A stretch of DNA of 64,000 nucleotides, taken from positions 62,001 through 126,000 of the forward strand of contig NZ_JBBCMA010000006.1 of assembly GCF_037152535.1 (NCBI RefSeq), written 5' to 3'. Of this stretch, positions 7,303 to 15,654 are shown one piece after another. How positions within the stretch are numbered: the stretch's first letter is position 1; every line of letters starts with the position of its first letter. The notes below the pieces were generated by a model. The model had not been told where the DNA came from and searched no databases. It saw nothing but the letters and a program-made list of their open reading frames with translations. Made by a program: the position numbers and the translations under genes. The DNA is from Leclercia sp. AS011. GTDB lineage: Bacteria; Pseudomonadota; Gammaproteobacteria; Enterobacterales; Enterobacteriaceae.

Positions 7303-9843
7303 ATGGCCACAAACCTTAAATATACTGCTTATTCACTGGCATTAATCAGCCTGTGTTGGTCCAGCTATCATTCTAACGTTCTCGCTCGCGATTTTTTCAA
7401 CCCTGCGTTTCTGAATGGCATTAACGGATCTCACGAAGCGCCTGACCTTTCCGCTTTTGAAAATGAAAATGCGCAGGCTCCGGGCAAATATCGCGTGGAT
7501 ATTATAATTAATGACATGTTCATTGATACCCGTGATGTTGAGTTTATGCTGAATACGGCGCCCGGGGCCCAGAGCACTAATACACTTAAACCCTGTATTA
7601 GCGTAAAGGAGTTGCAGGCTTTTGGCGTACGCACGGATAATTTCCCTGGCCTGTCGCAGGGCACAAAAGGATGCGCGGAGATAACCGCTATTCCTGATGC
7701 GTCATACGAGTTTATTTTTCCGACGCAAACCCTGAGGTATAACTTCCCTCAGGCAGCACTGAGTCCGGTTGTTCGTGGATATGTTCCACCTGAAAAATAC
7801 GATGACGGCATCACCGCCCTGCTGATGAACTATCAGTTTAATGCCTCGAACAGTTACGCGCGTCAATCTCAGGGCAATGATACGGAAAACTACAACCTCA
7901 ACCTGAGACCGGGTTTCAATATCGGTGCATGGCGTGTACGAAACTATACCTCCTGGAACAGAGCCGATCAGACTTCCAGCGCGGGCAAGTGGGACACGGT
8001 CTACACCTATGCAGAGCGCAACATACAGGCGATAAAAAGCGTATTGACGCTGGGTGAAAGTACGTCACCGGGGGATGTTTTCGACAGTGTTCCCTATACC
8101 GGTGCTCAGCTCGCCTCCGAAGATCAAATGGATCCGGACAGTATGCAGGGATACGCCCCTGTCGTCAGGGGCATAGCCAAAACCAATGCGAAGATTATCA
8201 TCAAGCAGAATGGCTACATGATTTATCAATCTTACGTCCGCCCCGGCCCCTTTGAAATCACCGATATGTACTCAACGGGTGGTAGCGGTGATTTACAGGT
8301 TACTGTTGAGGAGTCGGATGGCAGTAAGCAGGAATTTATTGTGCCTTATGCTTCTCTGCCCGTTCTGCGTAGAGAAGGCAGTCTGAAATATGGCGTGACC
8401 ACCGGACGCTATCGTTCATATAACAACTATGTTGATGAAACACCCTTTACCCAGGCAACGGCAAGCTACGGTTTACCGCTAGGCGCAACCCTCTTTGGTG
8501 GGTTCCAGGCAGCATCCAGGTTCCAGTCCCTGGCGATAGGGTTTGGTCAAAATATGGGGAAACTGGGCGCATTATCCATCGATGTCACACAAGCCTGGTC
8601 GACCCTTAAAGATAAGGTAAAAACCACCGGGCAATCCTGGCGAATTCGGTACAGCAAAAATTTAACCGATATTGGCACCAACTTCTCTATTGCGGGTTAC
8701 CGTTACTCCACATCCGGCTTCAATACGTTAGGTGATGTCCTTGAGAGCTATCGTGATGGCTCCGGGGAATATAACTACAACCGGGTACGAAATCGCACAG
8801 AAGCCACGATTAGCCAGAACCTCGGAAGCGGTAATGGATCAATGACTTTAAGCGGAATAATCGAAGATTACTGGAATGAAAAACGCCGTAATACATCCCT
8901 AAGCGTCGGCTACAACAATACATGGAAATGGATTAACTACTCGTTAAACTACTCTTATAACCGCTCATCGCGAATAAGCAGTAACTCGAGCCGCGATTAT
9001 GATAGTGAAAAACTGTTCTCGCTTTCGCTCAGCGTACCTTTTGGTGGAGCGTTAACAAATACCTGGGCCACCTATTCAATGAATACCGGGAATCCAGGTT
9101 CGACAACAAATACCCTGGGCTTAAACGGCACAGCGTTAGAGCAAAATAACCTGAGCTGGAACGTGCAGCAATCCTACGACAACCGCCAATATGGTAGCGG
9201 TAGCACCGGGGTTAACTATGATGGCACCTATGGTCAAGTATTCACCAGTTACGATTATGACCATAACGCGCAGCGCATTAACTACGGCGCGGCCGGTAGT
9301 GTTCTGATCCATCGCGATGGGGTAACAATGGGTCAGCAAATCGGCGAAACAGCCACCCTGGTCAAAGCACCTGGCGTTGCTAATACCAATATATTGAATC
9401 AAACCGGCGTTAAAACAGACTATCGTGGCTACGCGATCATTCCGTTCAGTACGCCTTATCGTTATAACGAAGTCATGCTGGATAGCGAAACCTTTGCCGA
9501 TAATATTGATATGGATATTACCACGCAAAAGGTTGTACCTACCCGGGGAGCGATTGTTCAGGCCAATTTCAGCGGTAACGTTGGTCAACGTGCAATTATC
9601 CGGCTAATAAATCCAACAGGCAAAGTAATTCCTTTTGGTGCCACTGTCACGGATGAAAGCCAGCCAAATAACAGCAGTATTGTTAACGATAATGGAATGG
9701 TTTACCTCACCGGATTAGCGACAACCGGAACACTGAATGTTCAGTGGGGTAAGAAAGAGAACCAGTCTTGCACAGCGACATTCTCTTTAGCCAACGCGCA
9801 GCAGCAGGTTGGGATAGTACAGTCACAGGCAGAGTGCCGCTAA
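7303..9843 (+). CDS. Outer-membrane fimbrial usher (FimD/PapC family)
   Basis: An 846-residue usher with a signal peptide, an N-terminal chaperone-binding domain (FFNPAFLNG close to the mature start), a 24-strand beta-barrel with plug, and two C-terminal domains. The Cys pair near the C-terminus (NQSCTATF and the final QAECR) is typical. It forms the secretion pore and assembly platform of the pilus. The chosen ATG at 7303 follows AGGG; the ATG at 7280 is in another frame. The chaperone gene ends 60 bases upstream. Confidence 0.95.
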   Translation: MATNLKYTAYSLALISLCWSSYHSNVLARDFFNPAFLNGINGSHEAPDLSAFENENAQAPGKYRVDIIINDMFIDTRDVEFMLNTAPGAQSTNTLKPCISVKELQAFGVRTDNFPGLSQGTKGCAEITAIPDASYEFIFPTQTLRYNFPQAALSPVVRGYVPPEKYDDGITALLMNYQFNASNSYARQSQGNDTENYNLNLRPGFNIGAWRVRNYTSWNRADQTSSAGKWDTVYTYAERNIQAIKSVLTLGESTSPGDVFDSVPYTGAQLASEDQMDPDSMQGYAPVVRGIAKTNAKIIIKQNGYMIYQSYVRPGPFEITDMYSTGGSGDLQVTVEESDGSKQEFIVPYASLPVLRREGSLKYGVTTGRYRSYNNYVDETPFTQATASYGLPLGATLFGGFQAASRFQSLAIGFGQNMGKLGALSIDVTQAWSTLKDKVKTTGQSWRIRYSKNLTDIGTNFSIAGYRYSTSGFNTLGDVLESYRDGSGEYNYNRVRNRTEATISQNLGSGNGSMTLSGIIEDYWNEKRRNTSLSVGYNNTWKWINYSLNYSYNRSSRISSNSSRDYDSEKLFSLSLSVPFGGALTNTWATYSMNTGNPGSTTNTLGLNGTALEQNNLSWNVQQSYDNRQYGSGSTGVNYDGTYGQVFTSYDYDHNAQRINYGAAGSVLIHRDGVTMGQQIGETATLVKAPGVANTNILNQTGVKTDYRGYAIIPFSTPYRYNEVMLDSETFADNIDMDITTQKVVPTRGAIVQANFSGNVGQRAIIRLINPTGKVIPFGATVTDESQPNNSSIVNDNGMVYLTGLATTGTLNVQWGKKENQSCTATFSLANAQQQVGIVQSQAECR

Positions 9844-9870
9844 CACTCTGGCGATATAAGGATATTCAGC

Positions 9871-10881
9871 ATGAAACCACGTTTTCGCACATCAATAATT
9901 AACACTTTGCTCCTGCTTGCCTTAGCGGTAGTGAGCTGTAAATCAATAGCCGCCGAATGCTCTGTTGAATATAAAAAAGTGTGGATTGTGATTAATTCAT
10001 TAAAGATAGACCCTGACGTTCCGACAGGCAGTGTATTGCACTCGCAGTTAGTCAACACGCGAACTTATCCTGCCGCTTTTAACTGTGGTAATCAGACGCC
10101 CTATTATGCCAGCGAGATGGGGAGCGACTTTAGCACCGAATCGGCAATCAGTGGAGTTTACGAAACGGGCTTAAGCGGTATCGGCATACGCGTAAGAGAC
10201 ATCGTCTATAATCAAAACTGGGCACCCTATGTCAAGACGCCTGCGGTTGGCTCCTGGGACGGCAGGACCACAACGGGCGTTATCAGGATTGAACTGATCA
10301 AAACTGGCGAAATTAATGCTAACAGTAAAGGAAAATTGAAGAGCGGTACCCTGGTGACCGCAAAAGTTAATAGTCTTAAAACGCCGGTTCGGGCCAAAAC
10401 ATTCTATGAAATCTACCTTAATGGTGGGTCAACCGGAGGCTGGACGGTTAAGAGTTGTACAATAGATAATGCAAAACGTAATCAGACTGTGCAAATGGGA
10501 AAAGTGAGCAAGAGTGATTTCGACAGCTCGGGTTATGGCCCCGTGGTTAATTTCAAAATAGACATTAACTGCCCGGATGGCATCCCTAATAATACGCCCA
10601 TTAAAGTTACCTACGACAGGATGACGTCAGGTAGCACGAACGGGTTTATGGACATCGATTCTTCTGTTGACGGTGCCGCGAAAAATGTGGGAGTGGAGGT
10701 TCGCGATAAGAACAATAGTTTACTCGTTTTCTCCAGTGACTATAGCTATACAAATAATGATGTGAGTAACAAGGAAATCTCGATACCCATGACGGCGCGG
10801 TATAAAGCGACCTCAGCTGTCAAAGATATCAACCCTGGCACCGCCAATACCGCAATGACGATCACCATCACTCAGGATTAA
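9871..10881 (+). CDS. Fimbrial tip adhesin (two-domain, FimH-like layout)
   Basis: A 336-residue exported protein. After a signal peptide ending near SIAAECS, an N-terminal domain with two cysteines (about residues 30-170) is followed by a pilin-type domain from about residue 190 (KSCTIDNAKRNQTVQMGKV, then INCPDGIP) ending in the strand NTAMTITITQD. A lectin-like domain fused to a pilin domain is the FimH plan, and its place after the usher gene agrees. The N-terminal domain is not one I can assign to a receptor. It starts 28 bases after the usher stop. Confidence 0.8.
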   Translation: MKPRFRTSIINTLLLLALAVVSCKSIAAECSVEYKKVWIVINSLKIDPDVPTGSVLHSQLVNTRTYPAAFNCGNQTPYYASEMGSDFSTESAISGVYETGLSGIGIRVRDIVYNQNWAPYVKTPAVGSWDGRTTTGVIRIELIKTGEINANSKGKLKSGTLVTAKVNSLKTPVRAKTFYEIYLNGGSTGGWTVKSCTIDNAKRNQTVQMGKVSKSDFDSSGYGPVVNFKIDINCPDGIPNNTPIKVTYDRMTSGSTNGFMDIDSSVDGAAKNVGVEVRDKNNSLLVFSSDYSYTNNDVSNKEISIPMTARYKATSAVKDINPGTANTAMTITITQD

Positions 10882-10945
10882 GATATCCAAAATTATGAAT
10901 CTGTGTCGCTAAATAATTCGCTTTTCACGAAGATATAAGAGTTAC

Positions 10946-10969
10946 CTTCCAGCTCTAATAAAATGGAAG
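10946..10969 (+). promoter_or_regulatory. Leader inverted repeat, copy 1
   Basis: CTTCCA and TGGAAG flank a 12-base spacer about 25 bases before the first microcin precursor gene. The same arrangement, with almost the same sequence, precedes the second precursor (11715-11738). Because it would lie in the leader mRNA, an RNA hairpin or a protein operator is equally possible. Confidence 0.4.
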
Positions 10970-10994
10970 TTTTATATTTATCAAGGAAATGAAA

Positions 10995-11387
10995 ATGAAA
11001 GAATTAACCTTAATGGAAATGGATTACGTCTCAGGTGGCGATTTTACTCCACCGGCATGGGGCACCGGTTACAGCTGGGATTTCAGCTCCCTGGACAGTG
11101 CCGTGAGCTCTTTGTTAAATAATGCTTTCCAGGCAAGCGCCGGGCTTATTGTCGGCTGCGTTGGTGGCACCCTGGGCGGCATGGCCGTGGGCGCTGGCAT
11201 TGGCGATAACGGCGGCGGTATACTGGGACTGGGTATGATTGGTTCCCTTGGCGGCGCTATTATAGGCGGTGTCGCTGGCTTTGTTGGCGGCGCCACTGCG
11301 GGTTTCTTCGGTGGGTTTGACTATGTCGCCCAGGTTGCTGGTGATGTGATGTACTCAGCCTTCAACGGCTCCCTCTCCTTCTGGTAA
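10995..11387 (+). CDS. Class II microcin-type precursor with double-glycine leader, copy 1
   Basis: A 130-residue precursor. The 15-residue leader MKELTLMEMDYVSGG is a textbook double-glycine signal of the colicin V class and would be cut after Gly15 by a C39 peptidase. The predicted mature peptide (115 residues) is rich in Gly and hydrophobic residues, with GxxxG-like runs (VGGTLGGMAVGAGIGDNGGG), a single Cys in IVGCVGG, and the C-terminus NGSLSFW. It is longer than known class IIa microcins. The second ATG (10995) is chosen because it has 8-base spacing from AAGG; the ATG at 10989 is too close. A terminator follows. Confidence 0.85.
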   Translation: MKELTLMEMDYVSGGDFTPPAWGTGYSWDFSSLDSAVSSLLNNAFQASAGLIVGCVGGTLGGMAVGAGIGDNGGGILGLGMIGSLGGAIIGGVAGFVGGATAGFFGGFDYVAQVAGDVMYSAFNGSLSFW

Positions 11388-11407
11388 GATTTTTTTTCGC
11401 TAATCTA

Positions 11408-11434
11408 AAAGAAGACCCTGAGAAGGGTCTTCTT
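11408..11434. terminator. Symmetrical terminator between precursor 1 and the antisense ORF
   Basis: AAAAGAAGACCCT and AGGGTCTTCTTTT form a long near-perfect stem with a very short loop, flanked by A-tract and T-tract. It can serve both the microcin gene on the plus strand (stop at 11387) and the minus-strand ORF that ends at 11445. Confidence 0.8.
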
Positions 11435-11444
11435 TTAATCCTGT

Positions 11445-11714
11445 TTAAAGGTGTTTGACATCGCTAATCAATAGCATTCTTATAATAAATCGCTGATTGT
11501 CAATATTACCCCAGGGCATACTCACCTTAATTCTTCTAAAACACATATACAGCAATGAAGATTGCAATATTTTCCCTGATCCATTAAATTGCGCATCACC
11601 TAACATGATTGACGTCATGACATAAATACGAATCAATACCAAGAAAATCCAAACCCTTATTTTCGCCTCAGATAAACCGTACCCCTGTTTATTTCGAAGC
11701 CGCAATTGAGTCAT
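11445..11714 (-). CDS. Small antisense ORF between the microcin genes; candidate immunity protein
   Basis: An 89-residue basic ORF with one hydrophobic stretch (VWIFLVLIRIYVMTSIML, about residues 22-39) and a charged C-terminus. It fills the otherwise empty gap between the two precursor genes and ends 11 bases before a symmetrical terminator, which suggests real transcription on this strand. Size and membrane segment are compatible with a microcin immunity protein, and no other candidate is seen in the cluster. Against it: the ATG at 11714 has poorly spaced ribosome-site sequence, and colicin V-type immunity genes usually lie on the same strand. No family is recognised. Confidence 0.4.
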   Translation of the reverse strand: MTQLRLRNKQGYGLSEAKIRVWIFLVLIRIYVMTSIMLGDAQFNGSGKILQSSLLYMCFRRIKVSMPWGNIDNQRFIIRMLLISDVKHL

Positions 11715-11738
11715 CTTCCAGCTCGACTAAAATGGAAG
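11715..11738 (+). promoter_or_regulatory. Leader inverted repeat, copy 2
   Basis: CTTCCA and TGGAAG with a 12-base spacer, in the same position relative to the second precursor gene as copy 1 is to the first. From here to the stop codon the two units match closely; upstream of it they do not, so the duplication starts about here. Confidence 0.4.
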
Positions 11739-11763
11739 CTTTATATTTATCAAGGAAATGAAA

Positions 11764-12156
11764 ATGAAAGAATTAACCTTAATGGAAATGGATTATGTCT
11801 CAGGTGGCGATTTTACTCCACCAGCATGGGGCACCGGCTACAGTTGGGATTTCAGCTCTCTGCAAAGCGCCGTTGGCTCTGTGCTAAATAATGCTTTCCA
11901 GGCAACCTCCGGGCTTATTGTCGGCTGCGTTGGTGGCACCCTGGGCGGCATGGCCGTGGGCGCTGGCATTGGTGATAACGCTGGCGGTGCGCTGGGTCTG
12001 GGTATGATTGGTTCTTTGGGCGGCGCTATTATCGGCGGTGTCGGCGGTTTTATCGGCGGCGCCACTGCGGGTTTCTTTGGCGGGTTTGACTATGTTACCC
12101 AGGTGTTCAGCGATGTGCTGTATTCTGCCTTCAACGGCTCTCTGTCCTTCTGGTAA
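11764..12156 (+). CDS. Class II microcin-type precursor with double-glycine leader, copy 2
   Basis: A 130-residue precursor identical to copy 1 at 117 of 130 positions. The leader (MKELTLMEMDYVSGG) and the C-terminal end are unchanged. The 13 substitutions fall in the mature part, for example QSAVGSV for DSAVSSL, and TQVFSDVL for AQVAGDVM. The single Cys and the Gly-rich core are kept. The start was chosen as for copy 1. The pair could be a two-peptide bacteriocin or a recent duplication with diverging specificity. It is followed by its own terminator and then the export genes. Confidence 0.85.
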   Translation: MKELTLMEMDYVSGGDFTPPAWGTGYSWDFSSLQSAVGSVLNNAFQATSGLIVGCVGGTLGGMAVGAGIGDNAGGALGLGMIGSLGGAIIGGVGGFIGGATAGFFGGFDYVTQVFSDVLYSAFNGSLSFW

Positions 12157-12177
12157 TCGCTTCTCTATTTTTTGAAC

Positions 12178-12201
12178 AAGGCCCTGAAATGGGCCTTTTT
12201 A
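12178..12201 (+). terminator. Terminator after microcin precursor 2
   Basis: AAGGCCC-tgaaat-GGGCCTT followed by TTTTATT, 21 bases after the stop. It probably limits transcription into the exporter genes. Confidence 0.8.
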
Positions 12202-12231
12202 TTCATTGCTTAAAAACGCAAAGTCAATTCT

Positions 12232-13518
12232 ATGAAAAGAAATATCTATCGCAAGGAAGCGATTGAATATAAGAAATATCACTGGAAGGGAAAAGCGCTT
12301 TTACTGGCAGGTATACCCTCCTGGCTTGTCAGTGCGCTGGCATTTTCTTTTTTAGCCATTATGATATCCGCTCTTATTTTCTGTCGATACACACAACGTA
12401 TAAATGTATTTGGCGAAGTTATCACCCTTCCCCACTCTATTAACGTTTTTGCTCCACAGCAGGGGTTTATCGTCAATCAGCTCGTTAAGGTTGGTGATGA
12501 GGTAAAAAAAGGCGATCCTTTGTACGAACTGGACGTCTCTCGCCATACCGTGACGGGAAATGTGAGTATCGAAATGGGAGATGTCATTAACGAAAAAATC
12601 AGCAACTCCAATGAGATTATTGCCAAGATCGGCCATAACAAAAAAGAGACCCTGGATGCAGTAAAGGACCAGTTAAGCAGTGTTGAAGAATCTTTAAATG
12701 AAACGAAGCGAATGATAGTTAAAACGCAAACGGGTCTGAAAAAAATGCGTGATAACCTCTCCAGCTATGATAATTATCTGAAGCAGGGATTAATCACTAA
12801 GGACCAATATAACTATCAACACTCTTTGTATTTCCAACAGCAAAGCGCATATCAGTCTTTAACCAGCCAGAAAATGCAGCTGGAAACACAAGTCACTCAG
12901 CTAAAAAGCGATCTGATTACAAAAGCTGCAGATTTTGACAACCAGGTTTCAACGCAAAAAAACCAAATAAATGATTATAAAAACCAGCTGGTTGAAAATA
13001 ATGCAAACGGCAATGCCATTATTAAGGCAACCGCGGCAGGGATAGTGGAATCACTGGCCGTCACAGCGGGTCAAATGGTTGACCGCGGCAGCAGCCTCGC
13101 ACAAATAAAACCGACCGGGAATGTAGAATATTTTCTTGTTCTCTGGCTGCCCAACAATAGCATTCCTTATGTCAAAGCGGGGGATACCATTAATATCCGC
13201 TACGATGCCTTCCCCTCCGACAAGTTTGGTCAGTTCCCGGGCACCGTGATGTCTATTTCAACGGTTCCGGCATCACGCCAGGAGTTACAGGAATATACCA
13301 ACATCAATGTTCCTGCTAATCAGCAGGATATTGCGCTGTACAAAACCATTGTCTCCATTAAGGACAAATCGTTTCGTTATAACGAGAAAACATTAACACT
13401 CTCCAGCGGACTCAAAGCCCAGGCCACCGTCTTTCTGGAGGAGCGTCCGCTGTATATGTGGATGTTTACCCCGTTCTATAAAATTTCGCAAAGTATAAGT
13501 GGGCCGATCGATGAGTAA
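12232..13518 (+). CDS. Microcin secretion membrane-fusion protein (CvaA/HlyD family)
   Basis: A 428-residue protein with one N-terminal membrane segment (about residues 33-53), a split lipoyl/barrel-sandwich domain, a coiled-coil region at about 110-260 (many Gln, Lys and Glu), and a C-terminal beta domain. It aligns with CvaA of colicin V over most of its length: W(K/Q)GKALLLAGIP near the start, NIRYDAFPSDKFGQFPGTV in the beta domain, and a GPIDE end. It would link the ABC exporter to TolC, as CvaA does. It overlaps the next gene by eight bases (ATGAGTAA), so translation is coupled. Confidence 0.92.
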   Translation: MKRNIYRKEAIEYKKYHWKGKALLLAGIPSWLVSALAFSFLAIMISALIFCRYTQRINVFGEVITLPHSINVFAPQQGFIVNQLVKVGDEVKKGDPLYELDVSRHTVTGNVSIEMGDVINEKISNSNEIIAKIGHNKKETLDAVKDQLSSVEESLNETKRMIVKTQTGLKKMRDNLSSYDNYLKQGLITKDQYNYQHSLYFQQQSAYQSLTSQKMQLETQVTQLKSDLITKAADFDNQVSTQKNQINDYKNQLVENNANGNAIIKATAAGIVESLAVTAGQMVDRGSSLAQIKPTGNVEYFLVLWLPNNSIPYVKAGDTINIRYDAFPSDKFGQFPGTVMSISTVPASRQELQEYTNINVPANQQDIALYKTIVSIKDKSFRYNEKTLTLSSGLKAQATVFLEERPLYMWMFTPFYKISQSISGPIDE

Positions 13519-15637
13519 AGAACTGTTCAAGAAAATAACAGCAAAAGTGAACTTTTCATTACGTCGAAAGGTTCCGGTGATCCTACAGTCAGAAGGGTCA
13601 GAATGCGGCATTGCCGCCCTGGCGATGGTGTGTGGCTTCCACGGGATGGAGATAGATCTCTTCAATTTCCGTAACCGTTTTGGCAGCGCAACGCAAGGTG
13701 CCACCCTGCTTTCACTCACCCGTACAGCTGAACAGGCAGGCTTAAAAAGCCGTGCCCTGACGCTCGATCTGGATGAAGTGAAGCAGTTGAAATTGCCCTG
13801 TATTCTGCACTGGGACATGAATCACTATGTTGTGCTGGTAAAGATCTGCAGTTCCAGCTTTGTTATTCATGATCCTGGGCTGGGTAAACGTGTCGTTGGC
13901 ATCAAAGAGATGTCTAATCACTTTACCGGCGTCGCCCTCGAGCTTTGGCCCGATCAGCATTTCCAACAGGAAAAGGCCAAAAGTCGTTTACGTCTGATCG
14001 ATTTAATGAAAAATATCAGCGGCCTGAAGAATGCGCTGATTAAAATCTTTGCCTATTCCATTGTTGTCGAAGCAATTAATTTATTGCTGCCAATCGGCAC
14101 ACAGCTGGTCACTGACCACGTTATTATTGCCCATGACCAAAGCTTACTGGCGGTTATTTGCATCGGTCTGGTCATGTTCACCTTGTTTCGTACCTTTATC
14201 AGTATGCTGCGATCCTGGACTTCACTGACGCTGAACACCTTAACCAGCATTCAGTGGAAAACAACCCTGTTCGATCATCTGATGAGCTTACCGTTGTCCT
14301 TTTTCGAAAATCGGCATTTAGGTGATATTCAGTCTCGTTTCTCCTCGCTGGATACCATTCGCGGCACTTTTACTAACAGTATTATTACCGGTCTCATCGA
14401 TATGATTATGACGGTGGGTCTGGTTATCATGCTGTCGCTTTATGGCGGCTGGCTCGCCTTTGTGGTCATCGGCTTTACGCTGATCTACGCCATCATGCGC
14501 CTGGCGACATATCGCTTCTATCGTCGCGTGGCTGAAGAACAGGTCGTAAAAGGCGCACGCTCCGGCTCGCACTTTATGGAGTCGTTATACGGTGTCTCGA
14601 CCATCAAGGCGCTTGATCTGAAGGAGCGGCGTTCCCAACACTGGCTCAATATTAATATTGAAGCCTGTAACGCCGGCATTAAGCAGACCCGCTTTGATAT
14701 GCTTTTTGGCGGGATCAATACCTTAATTGCCTCTCTCGATCAGGTTGTCATCCTGTGGCTGGGCGCCGTTATGGTTATCGATAATCAAATGACGCTCGGT
14801 ATGTTCATGGCCTTCAACGCCTTCCGCGGACAGTTCTCCCAGCGTGCATCCAGCCTGGTGGATTTGGCGATGCAGTTACGCATGCTGTCACTTCATAACG
14901 AAAGGCTTTCAGAAATCGTCTTTTCTGAGCCTGAAAAAGAGATGCCTACCCGCCGTGTTTTTGAACAAAATAAAGGACTCTCCCTGCAGGTTCGTAACCT
15001 GAGCTATCAGTATGACCCCTTTACCCGGCCCATATTCTCTGGCCTGAACATCACCATCCAGCCCGGTGAGTCCGTCGCCCTGGTTGGCCCTTCCGGTGTG
15101 GGTAAAACAACCTTGATGAAGGTGATGTGCGGGCTCCTTACACCTACCGAAGGCGACGTGCTGGTTGATGGTCTGGATATCACTAAAATCGGCCTGAATA
15201 ACTATCGACTCAGTACCGCCTGCGTTCTTCAGGAGGACCGTCTTTTCTCTGGTTCCATTTCTGACAATATTTGCAGTTTTGAAGATGCGCCGGACATTGA
15301 ATTCATTTATCAGTGCGCAAAACTGAGCAATATTCATGATGAAATCATGAAAATGCCGATGGGATACGAGACGCTGGTTGGTGAGTTAGGTCTGGGTATT
15401 TCGGGCGGGCAAAAGCAGCGTTTGCTGATCGCTCGCGCACTGTATCGCAAACCCAACATTCTGTTTATGGATGAAGCGACCAGCCATTTAGATCTGGCCA
15501 ATGAAGCCGGGATTAACCAGGCGATCTCCTCGCTGAGTATCACCCGTATTATCGTTGCGCACCGTCCATCGACAATTGCCTCAGCAGACAGAATCATCGA
15601 TTTATCACACTGTCATTCACAACCGATTAACCGCTAA
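13511..15637 (+). CDS. Microcin exporter: C39 peptidase/ABC transporter (CvaB family)
   Basis: A 708-residue protein. The N-terminal C39 peptidase domain (about 20-150) keeps the catalytic residues Cys32 (GSECGIAALAMV), His105 (MNHYVVL) and Asp121 (IHDPGLG). A transmembrane domain of about six helices follows (about 165-440), then an ATPase with Walker A GPSGVGKTT, signature LGISGGQKQR and Walker B ILFMDEATSHLD. It should remove the double-glycine leader and export the peptides. The start at 13511 overlaps the upstream stop. Its own stop codon lies just before yjeJ, so it marks the right edge of the accessory block. Confidence 0.94.
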   Translation: MSKELFKKITAKVNFSLRRKVPVILQSEGSECGIAALAMVCGFHGMEIDLFNFRNRFGSATQGATLLSLTRTAEQAGLKSRALTLDLDEVKQLKLPCILHWDMNHYVVLVKICSSSFVIHDPGLGKRVVGIKEMSNHFTGVALELWPDQHFQQEKAKSRLRLIDLMKNISGLKNALIKIFAYSIVVEAINLLLPIGTQLVTDHVIIAHDQSLLAVICIGLVMFTLFRTFISMLRSWTSLTLNTLTSIQWKTTLFDHLMSLPLSFFENRHLGDIQSRFSSLDTIRGTFTNSIITGLIDMIMTVGLVIMLSLYGGWLAFVVIGFTLIYAIMRLATYRFYRRVAEEQVVKGARSGSHFMESLYGVSTIKALDLKERRSQHWLNINIEACNAGIKQTRFDMLFGGINTLIASLDQVVILWLGAVMVIDNQMTLGMFMAFNAFRGQFSQRASSLVDLAMQLRMLSLHNERLSEIVFSEPEKEMPTRRVFEQNKGLSLQVRNLSYQYDPFTRPIFSGLNITIQPGESVALVGPSGVGKTTLMKVMCGLLTPTEGDVLVDGLDITKIGLNNYRLSTACVLQEDRLFSGSISDNICSFEDAPDIEFIYQCAKLSNIHDEIMKMPMGYETLVGELGLGISGGQKQRLLIARALYRKPNILFMDEATSHLDLANEAGINQAISSLSITRIIVAHRPSTIASADRIIDLSHCHSQPINR

Positions 15638-15654
15638 TGGAAAAGGAAAACCAC

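Noticed and set aside
11069..11296. Proline-rich minus-strand ORFs opposite both microcin precursors (also 11838-12065)
   Set aside because: Gly codons read in reverse give Pro-rich strings; the match between copies only mirrors the precursor duplication.
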